DNA of 64,000 nucleotides. Source: CAZAPG01 sp964486935. GTDB taxonomy: Bacteria > Chloroflexota > Anaerolineae > 4572-78 > J111. The notes beneath the pieces are model-generated. The model saw only the letters and a list, made by a program, of their open reading frames with translations. It did not search any database and was not told the DNA's origin. The stretch is taken from contig CAZAPG010000014.1 in assembly GCA_964486935.1 (NCBI GenBank), positions 1 to 64,000 of the forward strand, read 5' to 3'. The position numbers and the translations under genes were made by a program. Shown in pieces: positions 26,932-35,841 of the stretch. Position 1 is the first letter of the stretch; every line of letters begins with the position of its first letter.

Positions 26932-27957
26932 ATGACCGTGACGCTGAAAGATATTGCCGAACGGGTAGGAAGGTCGATAACAACCGTTTCCAGGGCGCTG
27001 GCCGGTTATGAAGATGTTAGCGAATCTACTCGCCGGGAAATTGAAAAAGTAGCTCAAGAATTGGGGTACGAACCCAATATTGTGGCGCAGCAACTTCAGA
27101 AACGGCGCACCGATACCATCGCCCTGATAATGCCAACCTTTGGCCCCCGCTTTTCTGACCCCTTCTTTAGTGAATTTTTGGCCGGCGTTGGCAATGAGGC
27201 CGCCCGGCAAGGGTTTGACCTGCTGGTTTCCACCCGCCCCCCCGGTTCCCAAGAAGAGCAAACCTATCTAAAAGCCATCCGCAGCCGCCGCGTGGATGGC
27301 TTTATTATTGTCCGCACCCGGCGACAGGATGCTCGTATTTCGCTGCTGCGCCAGCATAACTTTCCGTTTGCCGTGTTTGGCCGGGTTGAAACAGACAACA
27401 ATTTTCCTCTAATAGATGAAGATAGTGAAATGGGTACGGCGCTGGTGGTTAAACATTTAATTGAATTGGGACATACCCGCCTGGCCTGCATTGCCGCCCC
27501 ATCCGATTTGATGCTCTCGTACTATCGGCTGAAAGGGTTTGTGGACACCCTTACCGCCCACGGCCTGATTGTTGATGACAGGTTGATTGTTGAAGGAGAC
27601 CTGACCCAACGTTCTGGCCGCGAAGTTGCCGCGCAGTTGCTTGATTTATCTAACCCGCCTACCGCAATTGTGGCCTGCAATGATTTAATGGCGCTGGGGG
27701 CTATGAATACGGCCCAGGAACGGGGCCTGGTAGTAAGTAAAGATATTAGCATCTCCGGTTTTGATGACATCCCCCTGGCCGAACACGCTCACCCGCCCTT
27801 AACCACGCTTCACCAACCTATTTACAAAATTGGCACAATGGTTTGCCAGATGTTGATCCGGGTAATTACCGGAGAGCCAGAAGCTAATCAACAAATAATA
27901 TTGCAGCCATCGCTGATGGTCAGGCAATCTACCGGCGCGCCCGGGGCCGGGAAATAA
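26932..27957 (+). CDS. LacI-family transcriptional regulator
   Basis: 341-residue sugar-responsive repressor. N-terminal HTH and hinge: VTLKDIAERVGRSITTVSRALAGYEDVSESTRREIEKVAQELGYEPN. Ligand domain of periplasmic-binding type with NTIALIMP-like, FGRVETDNNFPLIDEDSE and DISISGFDDIPLAEHAHPPLTTLHQP. The start at ATG 26932 begins exactly at the HTH; the frame extends 16 codons further up, through the operator. Two identical operators indicate self-repression and control of the flanking sugar genes. Likely effector: the sugar handled by the ABC transporter and GH13 enzyme downstream. Confidence 0.95.
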   Translation: MTVTLKDIAERVGRSITTVSRALAGYEDVSESTRREIEKVAQELGYEPNIVAQQLQKRRTDTIALIMPTFGPRFSDPFFSEFLAGVGNEAARQGFDLLVSTRPPGSQEEQTYLKAIRSRRVDGFIIVRTRRQDARISLLRQHNFPFAVFGRVETDNNFPLIDEDSEMGTALVVKHLIELGHTRLACIAAPSDLMLSYYRLKGFVDTLTAHGLIVDDRLIVEGDLTQRSGREVAAQLLDLSNPPTAIVACNDLMALGAMNTAQERGLVVSKDISISGFDDIPLAEHAHPPLTTLHQPIYKIGTMVCQMLIRVITGEPEANQQIILQPSLMVRQSTGAPGAGK

Positions 27958-28169
27958 AGCAGGTTTTGAGAAGATTAAGCGCTATCCATATTTGGGTCTT
28001 ACGCAATCCGTAACCAATTTCGTACCGCGGGTTCCGTTAAGCATAAACTTCAGCGGAACAACTTTTTGAAAATCCTCATTGCTGGAAAGGGGGTGATTAT
28101 TGACAGCTTGCGTCTCCAGGTACGTCACAATTAACCAGAGTAGATTTTTAACCAAGGAGAGAGGGTAAT

Positions 28170-29666
28170 ATGTCGAAAAAAATTTTGGCAATCTTTGCCG
28201 CAGTATTGGTATTGTTATGGGTAGCAGCCTGCGGCTCCGCGCCCACCCCAGAAACCATTACCGTAGTAGAAACGGTGGTGGTTGAAAAAGAAGTAGAGAA
28301 AGAGGTTACGGTAGTAGAAACAGTTGAAGTTGAAAAAGAAGTTCAGGTAGTGCAAACCGTTGAGGTGGTTAAAGAAGTTGTCAAAGAGCCTTCGGTTGTG
28401 GTTGAATTCTGGACCACCGACAACGAAGAAGAGCGGGTTCAGGTGTACGAAGCCGTAGCCGAAGCCTATATGGCCCAAAACCCCGATGTAGAGGTACGCA
28501 TTGTGCCCATTGAAGAAGCCGGGGTATCGCAGCGTATTGCTACGGCTATTGCCGCCAATCGCAAGCCCGATATTGTGCGAATGGGCGTTGAGCGGGTGGC
28601 CGCCTTTGCCGCCGACGGTATTTTGGATCAAGACGCCGCCGAAGCCGTCATTAACAATATTGGCCAGGACGATTTCCGCGAAGGCCCACTGCAAATGGTC
28701 ACCGACCCCGCTACCGGCAAGTATGCCGCCGTTCCTTTTGATGGCTGGATTCAGGCTATCTGGTATCGCCAGGATTTGTTTGACGAGTTGGCGCTGGAAG
28801 CGCCTGTAACCTGGGATACTATTCAAGCCGCCTGCGAAGCCATCCCCGGCGCCAATGATTTTCTGTACGGTATAACCCTGGGCACCGATCCCGGCCAAAA
28901 CTACGGCCATCAGGTCTTTGAGCAGGTTGCCATTTCTAACAACGCCTGGCCCTTTGACGAAGAGGGCAACGTAACCATGAATACGCCGGAAATGATTGAG
29001 GCGTTAGAGTTTTACACCAGCCTGCAAAATTGCGCCGCCCCCGGCCCGCAATACTGGCGCGGCGCGCGCGAGGCGTACGAGTATGACCAGTCTGGTATGC
29101 TGTTTTATTCTACCTACATTATGGATGACCTGGTAGACGGCTCGGGTTTGGAAGGCGGCGGCAATGTTGAATTGCCAACGCCCGATTTGGCCGCCCGCAC
29201 CGGCTTTGCCCCAAAAATGGAAGGCCCCAACGGCTCCGCCACCTACGGCCAGCTTGTTACCCTGGCTATAATCGACGGGGCTGACCCGCAGGCTCAGGAT
29301 GTGATTAAATTCTTTATGACCGAAGGCTACCAGGATGTGCTGGCCCTGGCGCCGTTTGGCAAGGTGCCGGTATTGAAGAGCGCGGTTGAGGAATGGAAAG
29401 ACAGCAGCCCCTACTTTCAAGAATACGCCCCCGAAACCCTGGAGCAAATTGCTAACGGCTACGAGAGCATGCAGCGCTGGCTCTTTAGACCAGATTACGA
29501 CGCTACCGAACGGGCCGTTGTTGGCGATATTGAAGGCCGGCTGTTAATTCCGCAGGTGGTCAGCAATATTGCCCTTGAGGGTTCGATGACCCCGGAAACA
29601 GGGGCAGAATTTCTACAACAACAGGTAGAAGAGCTGCTGGCCCAACGCCAATCCGAAGCGCAATAA
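28170..29666 (+). CDS. ABC sugar transporter, substrate-binding lipoprotein
   Basis: 498-residue extracytoplasmic family 1 solute-binding protein. Lipobox WVAAC at the end of the signal peptide, then a ~50-residue linker of Val/Glu/Lys repeats (VEKEVEKEVTVVETVEVEKEV) before the binding fold starting VVEFWTTDNEEERVQVYEAV. Family features include PDIVRMGVERVAAFAADG and PFDGWIQAIWYRQDLF. Strong ribosome site AAGGAGAGAGG. A terminator-like hairpin lies between it and the first permease gene, allowing more binding protein than permease. No ATPase gene is adjacent; a shared MsiK-like ATPase elsewhere is likely. Confidence 0.93.
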   Translation: MSKKILAIFAAVLVLLWVAACGSAPTPETITVVETVVVEKEVEKEVTVVETVEVEKEVQVVQTVEVVKEVVKEPSVVVEFWTTDNEEERVQVYEAVAEAYMAQNPDVEVRIVPIEEAGVSQRIATAIAANRKPDIVRMGVERVAAFAADGILDQDAAEAVINNIGQDDFREGPLQMVTDPATGKYAAVPFDGWIQAIWYRQDLFDELALEAPVTWDTIQAACEAIPGANDFLYGITLGTDPGQNYGHQVFEQVAISNNAWPFDEEGNVTMNTPEMIEALEFYTSLQNCAAPGPQYWRGAREAYEYDQSGMLFYSTYIMDDLVDGSGLEGGGNVELPTPDLAARTGFAPKMEGPNGSATYGQLVTLAIIDGADPQAQDVIKFFMTEGYQDVLALAPFGKVPVLKSAVEEWKDSSPYFQEYAPETLEQIANGYESMQRWLFRPDYDATERAVVGDIEGRLLIPQVVSNIALEGSMTPETGAEFLQQQVEELLAQRQSEAQ

Positions 29667-29677
29667 ATTTGTTTCAT

Positions 29678-29713
29678 AAGGACTCTTGCCAAACGGGCAA
29701 GAGTCCTTTCTTT
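29678..29713 (+). terminator. Intercistronic attenuator hairpin
   Basis: 13-bp perfect stem (29678-29690 with 29696-29708, arms AAGGACTCTTGCC and its complement), 5-nt loop, TTTCTTT tail. Located between binding-protein and permease genes of one operon. Confidence 0.75.
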
Positions 29714-29747
29714 AACGGGCGGGTGGCTAGAATAAAAGGAGAGTGCC

Positions 29748-30710
29748 ATGGCAACAACAACACAGGTTTTTACGCCGTTGCTTAAGCGCATTACCGGTAG
29801 CGGAATGGGCGCCAGAGAAGCCCGGCTGGCCTGGCTGTTAATTTTGCCCACCCTGATTATTGTGTTTGGGCTGGTTCTGTTTCCGGCCATATTCAGCATC
29901 TGGATTAGTTTTCGCAATGTGGGCCTCAATAATCTGAATAACGTATTTACCGCCCCCTTTGTGGGCCTGGATAATTACCGGGCCGTGTTTAATGATTTTG
30001 CCTTTAAGTACAATAACCTGGGCAATATGGGCGCTGCGCTAACCAGCGTAGTCTACTCTTTTAGCGCGACAATTTTAACCGTGCTGGTGGGCCTGGGAGC
30101 GGCCTTGCTGTTAAACCAACCCTTCCGGGTGCGAGGGCTATCGCGGGCTGTTTTTTTGTTTCCATACGTGGCCCCCATTGTCAGCGTGGCCTTTGTCTGG
30201 CGCTGGATGCTGGACCCCAAACCATCGGGCGTAATCAATTATATTTTGCTGCAAGCCGACATCATCGACCGGCCTATTCCCTTTTTGGCAAAGGTGGGCT
30301 GGGCTTTGCTGCTGGTCATCATTTTTGAAGCCTGGCGCTATTTTCCCTTTGCCATGCTCATGATTTTGGCCCGGCTTCAGGCCGTCGATAAAACCCTGTA
30401 CGAAGCCGCCAAAGTAGATGGGGCCAGCGCCTGGCAGCGATTTTTGAACATTACCTTGCCGGAACTGCGCTATGTAGTTGGCGCCATCTTTTTGCTGCGC
30501 CTTATCTGGACCTTCAACAAGTTTGACGACATCTTTTTGCTAACCGGAGGAGGTTTTGGCACCAAAGTGCTGCCGGTGTTAACTTACGAGTTTAGCTTCA
30601 GGCTGTTTGATTTTGGCAAAGGCGCGGCCACCTCTATGATTTTGCTGGTGATGCTGGTGCTCTTTCTGGTGGTCTATGTTAAAGTTGTAATGAAAAACGT
30701 GGATGAGTAA
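29748..30710 (+). CDS. ABC sugar transporter permease, MalF/UgpA type
   Basis: 320 residues, six or seven transmembrane helices, with the EAA cytoplasmic loop EAAKVDGASAWQRFLNITLPEL that docks on the ATPase. N-terminal WLLILPTLIIVFGLVLFPAIFSIWISF is characteristic of the sugar permease family. Ribosome site AAAGGAGAG. Forms the channel with the next gene. Confidence 0.94.
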   Translation: MATTTQVFTPLLKRITGSGMGAREARLAWLLILPTLIIVFGLVLFPAIFSIWISFRNVGLNNLNNVFTAPFVGLDNYRAVFNDFAFKYNNLGNMGAALTSVVYSFSATILTVLVGLGAALLLNQPFRVRGLSRAVFLFPYVAPIVSVAFVWRWMLDPKPSGVINYILLQADIIDRPIPFLAKVGWALLLVIIFEAWRYFPFAMLMILARLQAVDKTLYEAAKVDGASAWQRFLNITLPELRYVVGAIFLLRLIWTFNKFDDIFLLTGGGFGTKVLPVLTYEFSFRLFDFGKGAATSMILLVMLVLFLVVYVKVVMKNVDE

Positions 30711-30723
30711 AAAGGGGGAGAAT

Positions 30724-31635
30724 ATGACTGCCGGAATAGAAAGCCAAAAGGCTACTTTTATTGACCACTTAGCCAGCCGGATGACTCTGCCGCGCTTCTT
30801 TTTTGCATTGGGGATGTTTATCTTTTGGGCGATGATTATCTTTCCGTTTTACTGGATGGTCAGTTCATCCTTTAAAACCGGCGCAGAAATTGCCGGACGC
30901 GCGCCCGCGTTTGTGCCCGGCTCGCTGCGGCTGGACGCCTATCAGGAATTGTTTAACCCGGCCTGGGACCACTTTCAGAATTTTGGCGTTAACATTTTTA
31001 ATAGCATTCTGGTAGCGGCGCCAACGGCCTTGATTGCGGTGATACTATCCATGCTGGGGGCGTACGCCATTGCCCGCCTTAAATTTAGGGGCAAGGAATT
31101 TATGCTTAACTCGGTGCTGCTGATTTACCTGTTCCCCGGCATTTTGCTGATTATTCCACTGTTTGCCATGCTGGCTCAAATTGGCGGGTGGCTGGGTATC
31201 GAAATTCAGGATAATCTGGGCATTCTGGTTTTTACCTATCTGGCCCAAACCCTGCCGGTAGCCTTGTATATGCTGGCTAACTACTTCCGCACCATCCCCG
31301 ATGAAATTGAGCAGGCTGCCCTGATTGATGGCTGCACCCGGTTGGGGGTTATCTGGCGCATCACTATGCCGCTCTCTGTGCCGGCGCTGGTTTCGGTGGG
31401 TATTTACACCTTTATGATTGCCTGGAACGAGTTTTTGTACGCCCTTGTTTTTCTCAACGACCGGACTATGTTCACCATGCCCATTAAAATCAACGTTATT
31501 TTTAACGACCCCAGCCCGCGCATGCAGGTAGTGATGGCCGCCTCGGTAATTATGAGCCTGCCGGTTATGTTGCTCTTTTTGGCCCTGGAGCGGTATCTGG
31601 CCGAGGGACTATCGGCCGGGGGAGTCAAAGGGTAG
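30724..31635 (+). CDS. ABC sugar transporter permease, MalG/UgpE type
   Basis: 303 residues, six transmembrane helices, EAA loop EQAALIDGCTRLGVIWRITMPLS, N-terminal FPFYWMVSSSFKTGAEI. I start it at ATG 30724, preceded by AAGGGGGAG, rather than at the ATG (30703) that overlaps the previous gene. Partner of the preceding permease. Confidence 0.94.
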   Translation: MTAGIESQKATFIDHLASRMTLPRFFFALGMFIFWAMIIFPFYWMVSSSFKTGAEIAGRAPAFVPGSLRLDAYQELFNPAWDHFQNFGVNIFNSILVAAPTALIAVILSMLGAYAIARLKFRGKEFMLNSVLLIYLFPGILLIIPLFAMLAQIGGWLGIEIQDNLGILVFTYLAQTLPVALYMLANYFRTIPDEIEQAALIDGCTRLGVIWRITMPLSVPALVSVGIYTFMIAWNEFLYALVFLNDRTMFTMPIKINVIFNDPSPRMQVVMAASVIMSLPVMLLFLALERYLAEGLSAGGVKG

Positions 31636-31687
31636 AACAGACGGCAAGTTATAAGGCAACGACCAAAACCTGCCACCTGATACCCAA

Positions 31688-32215
31688 CTAAAACAGCTTC
31701 ATCTGCCGGCCTGTCAGGTGGCCTTCGTGGTTGAGCAGCCACTCTTTGCGCCACAACCCGCCGCCGTAGCCAACCAGCTTGCCGTTGCTGCCAATAACCC
31801 GGTGGCAGGGGATGATAATACTGATGGGATTCTGGCCGTTGGCTGCGCCTACGGCGCGGATAACTTTTTCATTACCCAACGCCCTGGCAATATCGCCGTA
31901 GGAAACTGTTTGGCCGTAAGGAATGGTCAACAATTGCCGCCAGACGGTTTGCTGAAAATCGGTGCCCTCCGGCTGTAGCTTCAACAAGAATGTCTGCCGT
32001 TGCCCCCTAAAATACTCATCCAGTTGCGACACGCACGCGGCGATAGGCTGCGGCATTTCCAACCCATCAAAATTTTGGTCCCGGTCCTCCGGCTCAATAA
32101 AATTTACGGCCTTAATGCCCGCTGCGTTCCCAATAATTTCAATCAGCCCAATTTCAGATTGATAGTATGCTTTAAAGTTTTCTGATGACTCATTCACTGG
32201 ATTTATCGCTTTCAA
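31688..32215 (-). CDS. ogt: Methylated-DNA--protein-cysteine methyltransferase
   Basis: Suicide DNA repair protein removing alkyl groups from O6-guanine. About 175 residues; active-site Cys137 in NPISIIIPCHRVIGSNGKLVGYGGG, helix-turn-helix TVSYGDIARALGNEKVIRAVGAANG. The start is uncertain: the frame is open to 32317, overlapping the divergent GH13 gene, with no ATG near the domain. TTG 32215 follows AGAGG and lies downstream of a TATAAT box (about 32247), so I prefer it. Lies between sugar-transport genes on the opposite strand, probably unrelated to them. Confidence 0.9.
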   Translation of the reverse strand: MKAINPVNESSENFKAYYQSEIGLIEIIGNAAGIKAVNFIEPEDRDQNFDGLEMPQPIAACVSQLDEYFRGQRQTFLLKLQPEGTDFQQTVWRQLLTIPYGQTVSYGDIARALGNEKVIRAVGAANGQNPISIIIPCHRVIGSNGKLVGYGGGLWRKEWLLNHEGHLTGRQMKLF

Positions 32216-32287
32216 TGCAATTTCAACCTCTGGCAAATCTATTGTATTATACACCCAGCAGAGTTTTTGGCGAAGGAGAAAGGCGAA

Positions 32288-34027
32288 ATGTCTCTGGAAA
32301 AACAGATTAGAGATCATTTAAACTTTATTTATGGCGATGAAATTGCAAAATCAACATTTGAAGCGCTAAAGCCGCGCCTGGATGCATTTCGAGAGCAGCA
32401 CGTAGTTTTGAGCCGCCCGGTTGACTCCGGCCAGCGCGTTACCCAGGCAGACTCCATTCTCATCACCTACGGCGACCAGGTAGTTGAGCCGGATAAACCC
32501 GCCCTGCGCACCCTGGCCGAAGCGCTGTCAACAAATCTCAAAGGAATTGTCAGCAGCGTGCATCTTTTGCCATTTTATCCCTACTCCTCTGATGATGGCT
32601 TTTCGGTGATTGATTACAAAGCCATCAACCCCGGCTGGGGCAACTGGCAAGACGTTGCGCTCATTGGGCAGAACTTCCGGCTAATGTTTGACGCGGTGAT
32701 TAACCACATTTCGGCCCATAGCCGCTGGTTTCAGGGCTTTGTGCAGGGCGACTCCCACTACCGTGATTATTTCATCACCGTAAACCCGGCCACTGATTTG
32801 AGCAGCGTAATCCGCCCGCGAACCTCGCCGTTACTGACCCCGGTGGAAACCGCCGCCGGCACGCAGCACGTCTGGACAACCTTTAGCGCCGACCAGGTTG
32901 ATTTGAATTATGCCAACCCGCAGGTGCTGCTGGAAATTATCGACGTGTTGCTTTTTTACGTGGCTAAAGGCGCGGAATTTATCCGGCTGGATGCCATTGC
33001 TTACATGTGGAAAGAAATCGGCACAAGCTGTATCCACCTGCCGCAAACGCACCGGATTATCCAGTTGTTTCGCGCCGTGCTGGATATGGTCGCGCCCAAT
33101 GTAATTTTGATTACCGAAACCAATGTGCCACACCAGGAAAATATCTCTTATTTTGGCGACGGCCAAAACGAGGCGCAAATGGTTTACAACTTTTCGCTGC
33201 CGCCGCTGATTTTGCACACCTTTCACACCGGCAACGCCCAGGCAATGCAGCGTTGGGCCGCCGGGTTAGAGAAACTGCCGGAGACCGCCGCCTACTTCAA
33301 TTTCATCGCCTCGCACGATGGGATTGGCGTGCGCCCCGCCGAAGGAATTTTAACAGCCGGCCAAATCCAGCATCTGGTCGATAAAACGCTGGCTCACCGC
33401 GGGCTGGTCAGCTACAAAACCAACCCCGATGGCAGCCAAAGCCCCTATGAACTGAACATTACCCTGTTTGACGCCCTCAACGACCCTCATGGCAATGAGC
33501 CGGAAGAACTGCAAATTGACCGCTTTATGGCTTCTCAGGCCATTATGCTGGCTATAACAGGCGTGCCGGGTATTTACGTGCATAGCCTGTTTGGCTCATC
33601 CAACGATTTGATTGGGGTGCAGGAAACAGGGCGGGCGCGCACCATCAACCGCCAAAAGTGGCTGCGCGGCGAGCTTGAGGCCGTGCTGGCCAACCCCAAC
33701 GCCCGTGGCTACAAAATCTTTTGGCGGTATGCCGGCCTGCTCAAAGCGCGGGCGGCGCATCCGGCGTTTCACCCCAACGGCAACCAGCAGATTATCGGCC
33801 AGAACCCGGCCTTTTTTACGCTGCTGCGCGCTGCCCCGGATGGGTCGGAGCGGATTTTGTGTATCCACAATGTCACAGCCCGGCCACAGCCATTTGAGGC
33901 CAGCCTGTCTGAGCTTCAACTGCCGGCCCATCTGCGCGATGTTGTATCCGGCGAGTTGGTTGCTTCTGACGGTGCGCTGCGGTTGACGGTAGCGCCGTAT
34001 GGGGTCAGGTGGTTAATTGCTGTTTAA
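32288..34027 (+). CDS. GH13_18 glycoside phosphorylase (glucosylglycerate/sucrose phosphorylase type)
   Basis: 579-residue alpha-amylase-family phosphorylase, which splits an alpha-glucoside with phosphate to glucose-1-phosphate. ATG 32288 follows AAGGAG. Motifs: VSSVHLLPFYPYSSDDGFSV-type beta strand, FDAVINHIS, nucleophile Asp235 in FIRLDAIAYMWKEIGT, acid/base Glu277 in ILITETNVPH, and FNFIASHDGIGVRP. The N-terminal ~60-residue extension and ETNVPHQENISYFG text resemble glucosylglycerate phosphorylases (YcjM group) more than Bifidobacterium sucrose phosphorylase (~500 residues). Exact substrate is inferred. Downstream of ABC sugar uptake genes, which would supply it. Confidence 0.85.
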   Translation: MSLEKQIRDHLNFIYGDEIAKSTFEALKPRLDAFREQHVVLSRPVDSGQRVTQADSILITYGDQVVEPDKPALRTLAEALSTNLKGIVSSVHLLPFYPYSSDDGFSVIDYKAINPGWGNWQDVALIGQNFRLMFDAVINHISAHSRWFQGFVQGDSHYRDYFITVNPATDLSSVIRPRTSPLLTPVETAAGTQHVWTTFSADQVDLNYANPQVLLEIIDVLLFYVAKGAEFIRLDAIAYMWKEIGTSCIHLPQTHRIIQLFRAVLDMVAPNVILITETNVPHQENISYFGDGQNEAQMVYNFSLPPLILHTFHTGNAQAMQRWAAGLEKLPETAAYFNFIASHDGIGVRPAEGILTAGQIQHLVDKTLAHRGLVSYKTNPDGSQSPYELNITLFDALNDPHGNEPEELQIDRFMASQAIMLAITGVPGIYVHSLFGSSNDLIGVQETGRARTINRQKWLRGELEAVLANPNARGYKIFWRYAGLLKARAAHPAFHPNGNQQIIGQNPAFFTLLRAAPDGSERILCIHNVTARPQPFEASLSELQLPAHLRDVVSGELVASDGALRLTVAPYGVRWLIAV

Positions 34028-34028
34028 G

Positions 34029-34064
34029 GTGACAAATGTCACTGTTGATGGGGATAAATGTCAC
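34029..34064. promoter_or_regulatory. Repeated GTGACA-N2-TGTCAC operator-like sites
   Basis: A perfect 14-bp palindrome GTGACAAATGTCAC (34029-34042) and a second copy GGGATAAATGTCAC (34051-34064, 12 of 14 matching), offset 22 bp, about two helical turns, upstream of a promoter. Likely a regulator site for the next gene; the regulator is unknown. Confidence 0.5.
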
Positions 34065-34110
34065 TTGTCAATCGTGTCAAAAACCGCCTATTATAATTTG
34101 GGTGTATAAT
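34065..34110 (+). promoter_or_regulatory. Putative promoter(s) with weak -35
   Basis: TTGTCA (34065-34070) with 18 bp to TATTAT (34089-34094, overlapping a TATAAT at 34092-34097); another TATAAT at 34105-34110 has no -35. Strong -10 boxes with poor -35 boxes fit activator dependence on the upstream palindromes. Confidence 0.4.
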
Positions 34111-34239
34111 TGCTTTTTGACCTCAGTCAAGTTATTGCAGTACTTGATGCCCCCCCCTTCTGTCTCTTGTTCTCTTCCCTATATTTTTTAATAATTGGCG
34201 CAAGCCGCTAAAAATAGAATAGAAAGGAGATGAATTACC

Positions 34240-34554
34240 GTGGTGTTGTTCACAATGAGGTGGGATATTCTGCACGACAAGAAGGAAGCCTACCTGCCCT
34301 GGACCGAGTCTGCAATTCGACGCACGCTGGAAGTGCCGGGTGTAGTTGAGTTTAGAGCCTACCGACCCGTGACCGGTGGAGCTGAGGTTGCGGTAACTTA
34401 TGAGTTTGCCGACCTGTCAACCTGGGCCACCTGGCATGATCATGAAAATACCCAAAAAGTATTTGATGAGTTGCGAAGCTTTACCACCAACCTGACCATT
34501 GAACTTTGGAAACCATCGCCGGTTGTTCCCAAACCCGTTAGACCAATGAGGTAG
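34240..34554 (+). CDS. Small dimeric alpha/beta-barrel (ABM/Dabb-like) protein
   Basis: 104 residues with the ferredoxin-like pattern of antibiotic-biosynthesis-monooxygenase or stress-responsive Dabb proteins: beta strand MVLFTMRWDIL, helix YLPWTESAIRRTL, strands VVEFRAYRP and VAVTYEFADLSTWATW, helix ENTQKVFDELRSF. Start GTG follows AAAGGAG. Function unknown; such folds range from haem-degrading monooxygenases to structural proteins, and no haem-ligand motif can be assigned by eye. Confidence 0.7.
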   Translation: MVLFTMRWDILHDKKEAYLPWTESAIRRTLEVPGVVEFRAYRPVTGGAEVAVTYEFADLSTWATWHDHENTQKVFDELRSFTTNLTIELWKPSPVVPKPVRPMR

Positions 34555-34578
34555 ATTTAACCCCCACAATAATAAAAC

Positions 34579-34619
34579 AGGGCATAGCCGCGTTAGTTTA
34601 CGGCTATGCCCTTAATTTT
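34579..34619. terminator. Bidirectional terminator
   Basis: 12-bp perfect stem AGGGCATAGCCG / CGGCTATGCCCT (34579-34590, 34601-34612), 10-nt loop, TAATTTTT on the plus side and an A-rich tract on the other, between two convergent genes. Confidence 0.8.
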
Positions 34620-34648
34620 TACCGGTTAATTAAATCGGTATGGTCTGG

Positions 34649-35827
34649 TCAGTCGGCCCGCAATCTGCGCGTGAGCAGGGCCAGGGTAATAAACAGGCCC
34701 ACTGTAAGTATCACCAGCAGCCCCAACATCAGCAAAACCACTAAGCCAACAGTCGTCAGGGTGGCTTCGCCGGGGTTGTCCACCAGCAGCACCGAGGTCC
34801 CGGCCATGCCAATCACCGCTCCATTCCACAGGGCGTGGATGGTAAAGCTGATACCCAAAGCGCCCAGCAATTTCCAGGGGCGGCGGGTGACGCGCAGGTT
34901 GTGCCAGCCCAGGGCCATCAGCCCCGTGCCCAGGCTGTGCATCGCTGTGCCGCCAACCCGCAGCAGCATGACCATGGCCCACACATCCAGCGCCAGCACC
35001 GTATTAAACAGATTTTCTACCAGGGCAAAGCCCGCGCCGCCCGCCAGCCCCCACACAAAAATTTGCGCCCGTGAGGGCCGGCGATAGCTCATCAGGGCTA
35101 CGCCCAGCAGTTTGGCCGGCTCCTCAACCAGCGGAGCCAGCACCACAAACACCAGGACCAATGTGACCAGGATAGGCGGGGCTAAAATAATCTCTTGCAG
35201 ATTGGCCGGGTTTTCAACCCAGGCAGGGTCTTGCAAATTGGCCGTAAAAGTTTCAATAAACGCCAGCCCGCCCGGCGTCAGCGCGGTGATGAGAAACACG
35301 GTAAAAAGAATCAACAGGCCAAAAACAATCTCGGCCAAAAAGGCAACGCTGGTGGCTAAAAAGGCCCCTCCCGAAAGCTGAAGGATGATTTCTCGCCGGC
35401 TCAGAGAGACGGCAGTTAGCGCGCGACCGGCAAAAGCCAAAATTATCAGCGCCGGTAAGGTGGCCGCCGCCACATGAAACAGGGGAAATGTTACCGCCGG
35501 GAAAAAGTCAAAAGAGATTAAAAGCTGACCAATCACCACCGCCAAAATATACAGCAGCCCCAGCAGGGCCACCGGCGGCAATTTGAATAGCTGCGAGGCT
35601 CGCCCTCCCAGCGCGTGGAATCCCTGCCAGGCCAGCGCGCCGCCCAGCCCCAGCCCCAAAACCACCGCCGCTGCGCTCACCACGACGCTATCGGTAGTGA
35701 TTTCGCCCGGCGACAGTAACAATTGCAACAAAAAAAGTACGACTCCCAATCCGCCCATCACCGCCATAAATAGGCCGGCAGCCGCGGTGAGTCCCTTTAC
35801 AATGTTGAGCCAGGGCGATGCGTTCAA
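34649..35827 (-). CDS. PrsW-family intramembrane glutamic protease
   Basis: 392 residues, about ten transmembrane helices. The PrsW signature is clear: APLVEEPAKLLGV (double Glu and Lys), GAGFALVENLF, TAMHSLGTGLMALGWHN and FTIHALWNG, supplying the conserved Glu and His residues. In Bacillus PrsW cuts an anti-sigma factor; the target here is unknown. Start is a TTG with AAAGGA upstream. It begins 14 bp after the GT39 fusion gene and is probably the last gene of that operon. Confidence 0.87.
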   Translation of the reverse strand: MNASPWLNIVKGLTAAAGLFMAVMGGLGVVLFLLQLLLSPGEITTDSVVVSAAAVVLGLGLGGALAWQGFHALGGRASQLFKLPPVALLGLLYILAVVIGQLLISFDFFPAVTFPLFHVAAATLPALIILAFAGRALTAVSLSRREIILQLSGGAFLATSVAFLAEIVFGLLILFTVFLITALTPGGLAFIETFTANLQDPAWVENPANLQEIILAPPILVTLVLVFVVLAPLVEEPAKLLGVALMSYRRPSRAQIFVWGLAGGAGFALVENLFNTVLALDVWAMVMLLRVGGTAMHSLGTGLMALGWHNLRVTRRPWKLLGALGISFTIHALWNGAVIGMAGTSVLLVDNPGEATLTTVGLVVLLMLGLLVILTVGLFITLALLTRRLRAD

Positions 35828-35841
35828 AGTGGGCTAATCCT

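Noticed and set aside
28100..28135. TTGACA at about 28100 as promoter of the binding-protein operon
   Set aside because: No convincing -10 box lies 16-18 bp downstream, so I did not annotate it.
27982..28191. Minus-strand 69-residue frame before the binding-protein gene
   Set aside because: No ribosome site, overlaps the leader and start of a well-supported gene, and composition is not protein-like.
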